DNA of 9,319 bases from UBA10649 sp037130755 (lineage in GTDB: Bacteria > Actinomycetota > Actinomycetes > S36-B12): contig JBAXSI010000083.1 in the NCBI GenBank assembly GCA_037130755.1, forward strand, positions 1 through 9,319, written 5' to 3'. The position numbers were made by a program, and so were the translations under genes. The first letter of the stretch is position 1; each line of letters begins with the position of its first letter. This document shows positions 6,216 through 9,319 of the stretch, one piece after another. The notes beneath the pieces were generated by a model. The model worked only from the letters and a program-made list of their open reading frames with translations. It was not told the origin of the DNA and did not search any database.

Positions 6216-7655
6216 GTGGCATTCGAGTACGCCCCCGCGCCCGAGTCGCGCAGCGTGGTGAACATCGCGTCGTCGTACGGGCTGTTCATCAACGGCGAGT
6301 TCGTCGACGCGAAGTCCGGCACGATGTTCAAGACCATCAACCCGGCAACCGAGGAAGTGCTCGCCGACATCTCCGACGCCGGGGCCGAGGATGTCGACCG
6401 AGCCGTCGCCGCAGCGCGCAAGGCCTACACGGGCGCGTGGGGATCGATGAGCGGACGTGACCGCTCGAAGTATCTGTTCCGCATCGCGCGCCTGATCCAG
6501 GAGCGCAGCCGCGAACTGGCCGTGCTCGAGACCCTCGACAACGGCAAGCCGATCCGCGAGTCCCGCGACGTCGACATCCCCTTGGTGGCCGGCCACTTCT
6601 TCTACCACGCAGGATGGGCCGACAAGCTGGACTACGCGGGCTACGGAGCCAATCCGCGGTCGCTGGGCGTGGCCGCGCAGGTCATCCCGTGGAACTTCCC
6701 ACTGCTCATGCTCGCGTGGAAGATCGCCCCGGCGTTGGCGTGCGGCAACACGGTCGTGCTCAAGCCGGCGGAGACCACGCCGCTCACCGCGCTGGCGTTC
6801 GCGGAGATCTGCCAGCAGGCCGACCTGCCGCCGGGCGTCGTCAACATCCTCACCGGCGCCGGCGATACCGGACGACTCCTCGTCGAGCATCCCGGCGTCG
6901 ACAAGGTCGCGTTCACCGGCTCCACCGAGGTCGGCAAGGCCATCCAGCGTGCCATCGCCGGCACGTCGAAGTCGCTCACGCTGGAACTCGGCGGCAAGGC
7001 CGCCAACATCGTGTTCGACGACGCACCGCTCGACGAGGCCGTCGAGGGCATCGTCAACGGGATCTTCTTCAACCAGGGGCACGTGTGCTGCGCCGGCTCG
7101 CGCCTGCTGTTGCAGGAGTCGATCGCCGAAGAGGCGATGGAGGCCCTCAAGCGACGCCTCGGCACCCTGCGCCTGGGCGACCCGCTCGACAAGAACACCG
7201 ACATCGGTGCGATCAACTCCGCCGAGCAGCTTGCCCGCATCCACGCACTCGCGGACTCCGGCGACGAGGAGGGTGCCGAGCGGTGGAGCCCGCCGTGCGA
7301 GCTCCCGGACACGGGCTTCTGGTTCGCCCCCACCGTGTTCACCGGTGTCACGCAGGCGCACCGCATCGCGCGCGAGGAGATCTTCGGACCGGTGCTGTCG
7401 GTCCTGACCTTCCGAACGCCCGAGGAGGCAATCGAGAAGGCCAACAACACGCCCTACGGCCTGTCGGCCGGCGTCTGGACCGAGAAGGGCAGCCGGATCC
7501 TGTGGATGGCCGACCGCCTGCGCGCTGGCGTCGTCTGGGGCAACACGTTCAACCGCTTCGATCCGACGAGCCCCTTCGGCGGTTACAAGGAGTCCGGGTT
7601 CGGCCGCGAGGGCGGTCGTCAGGGACTCGGCGCCTACCTGAAGGAGCAGTCATGA
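6216..7655 (+). CDS. NAD-dependent aldehyde dehydrogenase, catalytic half of a split ALDH16-like pair
   Basis: A 479-residue, complete ALDH. Key residues are visible. Asn160 in PWNFP stabilises the oxyanion, and GNTVVLKPAE and FTGSTEVG belong to the NAD-binding fold. Glu257 in ELGGK is the general base, and Cys291 in NQGHVCCAGSR is the catalytic nucleophile (first Cys of the pair). Glu388 in EEIFGP contacts the nicotinamide ribose, and PFGGYKESGFGREGG lies near the C-terminus. It oxidises an aldehyde to an acid with NAD+; downstream of deoC the likely substrate is acetaldehyde, or another sugar-derived aldehyde. The chain ends with LGAYLKEQS. It lacks the beta-strand tail (VKTVW-like) that usually ends an ALDH, whereas the next protein carries such a tail (ETKTVWHPLG). 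This supports the idea that the two products form one functional unit. The stop overlaps the next ATG (ATGA, 7652-7655). A good AGGAG lies upstream. Confidence 0.93.
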   Translation: MAFEYAPAPESRSVVNIASSYGLFINGEFVDAKSGTMFKTINPATEEVLADISDAGAEDVDRAVAAARKAYTGAWGSMSGRDRSKYLFRIARLIQERSRELAVLETLDNGKPIRESRDVDIPLVAGHFFYHAGWADKLDYAGYGANPRSLGVAAQVIPWNFPLLMLAWKIAPALACGNTVVLKPAETTPLTALAFAEICQQADLPPGVVNILTGAGDTGRLLVEHPGVDKVAFTGSTEVGKAIQRAIAGTSKSLTLELGGKAANIVFDDAPLDEAVEGIVNGIFFNQGHVCCAGSRLLLQESIAEEAMEALKRRLGTLRLGDPLDKNTDIGAINSAEQLARIHALADSGDEEGAERWSPPCELPDTGFWFAPTVFTGVTQAHRIAREEIFGPVLSVLTFRTPEEAIEKANNTPYGLSAGVWTEKGSRILWMADRLRAGVVWGNTFNRFDPTSPFGGYKESGFGREGGRQGLGAYLKEQS

Positions 7656-8518
7656 CCGACCGGGTGGACGTGCGCAAGACCTTCAAGCTGTTCGTCGGCG
7701 GGGCGTTCCCGCGCAGCGAGTCCGGCCGCACCTACGAGGTCACGGGTGCTGACGGCGGCTTTCTGGCCAACGCGGCGAAGGCCTCCCGCAAGGACGCCCG
7801 CGATGCCGTGATCGCCGCGCGCAAGGGCTTCGCCGCGTGGAGTTCTGCCACGGCCTACAACCGCGGCCAGGTGCTCTACCGGGTGGCTGAGGTGATGGAG
7901 GGACGTCGCGCGCAGTTCGTCTCGGACGTCCGCGACGCCGAGGGACTGTCCAAGTCGGCCGCCGTCGCTCAGGTGGACGCGGCCATCGACCGCTGGGTCT
8001 GGTACGCCGGCTGGACCGACAAGGTGACCCAGGTCCTGGGTTCGGCGAACCCCGTCGCAGGGCCGTATTTCGACTTCTCCGTCCCCGAGCCCACCGGTGT
8101 GGTGGCGGCCGTGGCACCGCAGGACTCCAGCCTGCTCGGCCTGGTCAGCGTCCTCGGTCCCATCGTGGCTACCGGCAACGCCGTCGTCGTCATCGCCAGC
8201 ACGGATCGGCCGATTCCAGCCATCACGCTGTCCGAGGTGCTGGCCACGTCCGACGTGCCGGGCGGCACGATCAACATCCTCACCGGCGACCCCAACGAGA
8301 TGATGCCGTGGCTGGCTTCGCATGCCGACGTGAACGCACTCGATCTCGCCGGCGTGAGCGATGCGGCGTTAGCGACATCGCTCGAGCAGGAGGCGGCCGA
8401 CACCGTCAAGCGCGTCCGGCGCGCGACAACCGACGCCGACTGGTTCGCCGACCCCGGGCTGTCCCGCCTGCGTGCCTTCGTAGAGACGAAGACCGTGTGG
8501 CATCCCCTCGGGGTGTAG
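7652..8518 (+). CDS. degenerate ALDH-like protein without catalytic domain (ALDH16 C-terminal-domain-like)
   Basis: A 288-residue protein starting at the ATG that overlaps the previous stop. Residues 10 to about 250 align by eye with the N-terminal/NAD-binding part of an ALDH: KLFVGGAFPRSESG, a helical region with YNRGQVLYRVAEVM, EPTGVVAAVAP, GPIVATGNAVVVIAS and GGTINILTGD. Active-site features are lost. PWNF has become PQDS (156-159), the NAD-binding Lys of LKPAE is replaced (IASTD), and FTGSTEVG has become LAGVSDAA. There is no catalytic-domain ELGGK, no Cys loop and no EEIFGP. After about residue 245 the sequence goes almost directly to an ALDH-type C-terminal flap, FVETKTVWHPLG. The roughly 190-residue catalytic domain is therefore missing while both ends remain. 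This is how I remember the extra C-terminal domain of bacterial ALDH16 (Rossmann fold plus beta-flap). It is probably a structural or regulatory partner of the preceding enzyme. It contains the only in-frame TTA codon I found (8369-8371). Confidence 0.85.
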   Translation: MTDRVDVRKTFKLFVGGAFPRSESGRTYEVTGADGGFLANAAKASRKDARDAVIAARKGFAAWSSATAYNRGQVLYRVAEVMEGRRAQFVSDVRDAEGLSKSAAVAQVDAAIDRWVWYAGWTDKVTQVLGSANPVAGPYFDFSVPEPTGVVAAVAPQDSSLLGLVSVLGPIVATGNAVVVIASTDRPIPAITLSEVLATSDVPGGTINILTGDPNEMMPWLASHADVNALDLAGVSDAALATSLEQEAADTVKRVRRATTDADWFADPGLSRLRAFVETKTVWHPLGV

Positions 8519-8523
8519 CTCCT

Positions 8524-9258
8524 ATGGAGTGGACCCAACTGCTCGACCGCAACGGCGCTGTCCTGCACTACGTCGAGGGCACCCGCGACGGACTGCCCCT
8601 GGCCGACCTTGCCCGCGTCCCCGAGGGACGCAGCGTCGGCGACGCAGTTGCGGTGCTTCTGCAGCGCAATGCCGGCTACCTGCTGGCCACCGAGGACCGC
8701 CCTCTCGCGGAGGGTGTGCTCGCCGCCGGCGGCCGGCAGATCAGACACGCCTTCGTGATGAGCGCCGAAACGGCGGGGCACCGCGAAGCAGCGGTCATCG
8801 AGACTGTCCCTCGATCGAGCGTCGACGTGCGCGCTTTCCTTCACGGATGGCTGACTGCCTACCCGCCGGGACATCCGGACCACGAGGAGGGCACCGACGA
8901 CGAGATCATCGCCCGCTGCTGGGACGAGTACGACGAGCGGGATTGGATCGCGCGCGAGCATCGGTCGACCGGGCTCGTGCTCGAGGACGGGCAGATCGCG
9001 GCCGGCATCATCGTCGGCATCCGCCCGCAGCCGGTTCCGTTCGGCGGACCGTGGGTGCGCGACGTGTGGCGCGTACCCGAGGTTTCTCAGCCGGGCACGG
9101 GCGCCGCACTGCTGGCGCAGTCGATGAGGATGCTCGACGAGGACGGCCTGCCGACCCTCGGCCTGACCGTCTCTGCGGGCAATCCGGCGCGCCGGGTCTA
9201 CGAGCGCCTGGGCTTCGTCCAGCAACTCGAGTCCTGGACGGTCCTCATCCCGGATTGA
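8524..9258 (+). CDS. GNAT-family N-acetyltransferase, possibly two-domain
   Basis: A 244-residue protein starting at ATG 8524, 5 bp after the preceding stop, so probably co-transcribed and coupled. The C-terminal half has GNAT features: a strand-like GLVLEDGQIAAGIIVGI (motif D/A region), the acetyl-CoA pyrophosphate loop QPGTGAA at 189-195 (Q/RxxGxG/A), and the family's terminal NPARRVYERLGF at 220-231. The N-terminal half ends in LAAGGRQIRHAFVMSA, which looks like the last part of another, degenerate GNAT fold, so the protein may be a tandem. It would transfer an acetyl group from acetyl-CoA to an amine, but the substrate is unknown. There is no ribosomal-protein or antibiotic acetyltransferase signature that I can name. 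Its link to nucleoside catabolism is positional only. No Shine-Dalgarno is obvious; ribosomes may re-initiate after the upstream stop. Confidence 0.85.
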   Translation: MEWTQLLDRNGAVLHYVEGTRDGLPLADLARVPEGRSVGDAVAVLLQRNAGYLLATEDRPLAEGVLAAGGRQIRHAFVMSAETAGHREAAVIETVPRSSVDVRAFLHGWLTAYPPGHPDHEEGTDDEIIARCWDEYDERDWIAREHRSTGLVLEDGQIAAGIIVGIRPQPVPFGGPWVRDVWRVPEVSQPGTGAALLAQSMRMLDEDGLPTLGLTVSAGNPARRVYERLGFVQQLESWTVLIPD

Positions 9259-9319
9259 CCCCCAGCGGCAGAACGAGGGCAGTCCGTCCAGCAGTTCCTG
9301 CTTCGCACGATCAGCGAGG
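9259..9319. other. 61-bp right edge, no gene assigned
   Basis: After the acetyltransferase stop there is no ATG or GTG start and no strong stem-loop; GCAG-TTC-CTGC (9292-9302) is only a four-base-pair palindrome. It may be the start of an intergenic region or the tail of a gene that continues beyond the edge. Confidence 0.4.

Noticed and set aside
6614..7651. Upstream extension of the short ALDH-like frame inside the first ALDH gene
   Set aside because: This part is an out-of-frame reading of the real ALDH. The ALDH-like fold begins right after ATG 7652.
6216..8518. Idea that the two ALDH genes are one gene broken by a frameshift
   Set aside because: The first protein is a whole ALDH through its C-terminal GGYKESGFGREGG motif, and the second restarts at an ALDH N-terminus with its own ATG. 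A frameshift would continue the same domain instead of restarting it. A fused ancestor is still possible, as described in the findings.
7969..9225. Long minus-strand open frame (418 codons) opposite the ALDH-like and acetyltransferase genes
   Set aside because: It spans two well-supported plus-strand genes and their junction, has low-complexity Ala/Arg/Ser composition with no motif, and is typical of GC-rich shadow frames.
9246..9319. Possible end of a converging minus-strand gene (reading TALVLPLGVNPG then stop)
   Set aside because: The same frame has a TGA near the window edge (9311-9313), leaving too few codons to call a gene.
1..9319. Search for tRNA, rRNA, CRISPR repeats, insertion sequence ends, phage genes and riboswitches
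   Set aside because: No cloverleaf-like sequence, spaced direct repeats, transposase motif or riboswitch-length untranslated region is visible. The longest gap between genes is about 59 bp.

Overview
The window is very GC-rich and almost fully coding. GTG starts are common and A/T-ending codons are rare, which points to a high-GC actinobacterium. The order of the gamma-glutamylcyclotransferase-like gene, lpdA, purine nucleoside phosphorylase and phosphosugar mutase recalls the Mycobacterium tuberculosis Rv3303c-Rv3308 region. A Nocardioidaceae-like genome is my best guess, but the sequence alone does not prove it. I see no mobile element, tRNA, rRNA, CRISPR array or clear sign of recent transfer.

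Layout. (1) Positions 3-827 hold the 3' end of a PAS-GGDEF diguanylate cyclase gene cut by the left edge. (2) Positions 831-1286 on the minus strand encode a small gamma-glutamylcyclotransferase-fold protein that converges on the cyclase gene with a 3-bp gap. (3) It diverges across about 47 bp from lpdA (1334-2731), a flavoprotein NAD(P)H:quinone reductase of the dihydrolipoamide dehydrogenase superfamily. (4) After a short intergenic stretch with an imperfect stem-loop come six tightly packed co-directional genes (2791-9258). They encode purine nucleoside phosphorylase, an alpha-phosphohexomutase of PGM2/PmmB type, a long eukaryote-like deoxyribose-phosphate aldolase, a complete aldehyde dehydrogenase, a shortened aldehyde dehydrogenase-like protein without a catalytic domain, and a GNAT acetyltransferase. 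The last 61 bp show nothing I can call.

How the genes fit together. The cluster reads as a (deoxy)nucleoside catabolic operon. PNP phosphorolyses purine nucleosides to the base and (deoxy)ribose-1-phosphate. The mutase probably converts the 1-phosphate to the 5-phosphate. DeoC splits deoxyribose-5-phosphate into glyceraldehyde-3-phosphate and acetaldehyde. The aldehyde dehydrogenase pair probably oxidises the acetaldehyde.

The most interesting point is that pair. The 479-aa enzyme and the 288-aa degenerate protein overlap by ATGA. Together they match the architecture of bacterial ALDH16, a single chain made of an ALDH plus an extra Rossmann/beta-flap C-terminal domain. I read them as a naturally split ALDH16. 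A second recurring pattern is that several genes start with GTG 6-7 nt after a -10-like hexamer, which suggests leaderless transcripts, including an internal promoter in front of deoC.
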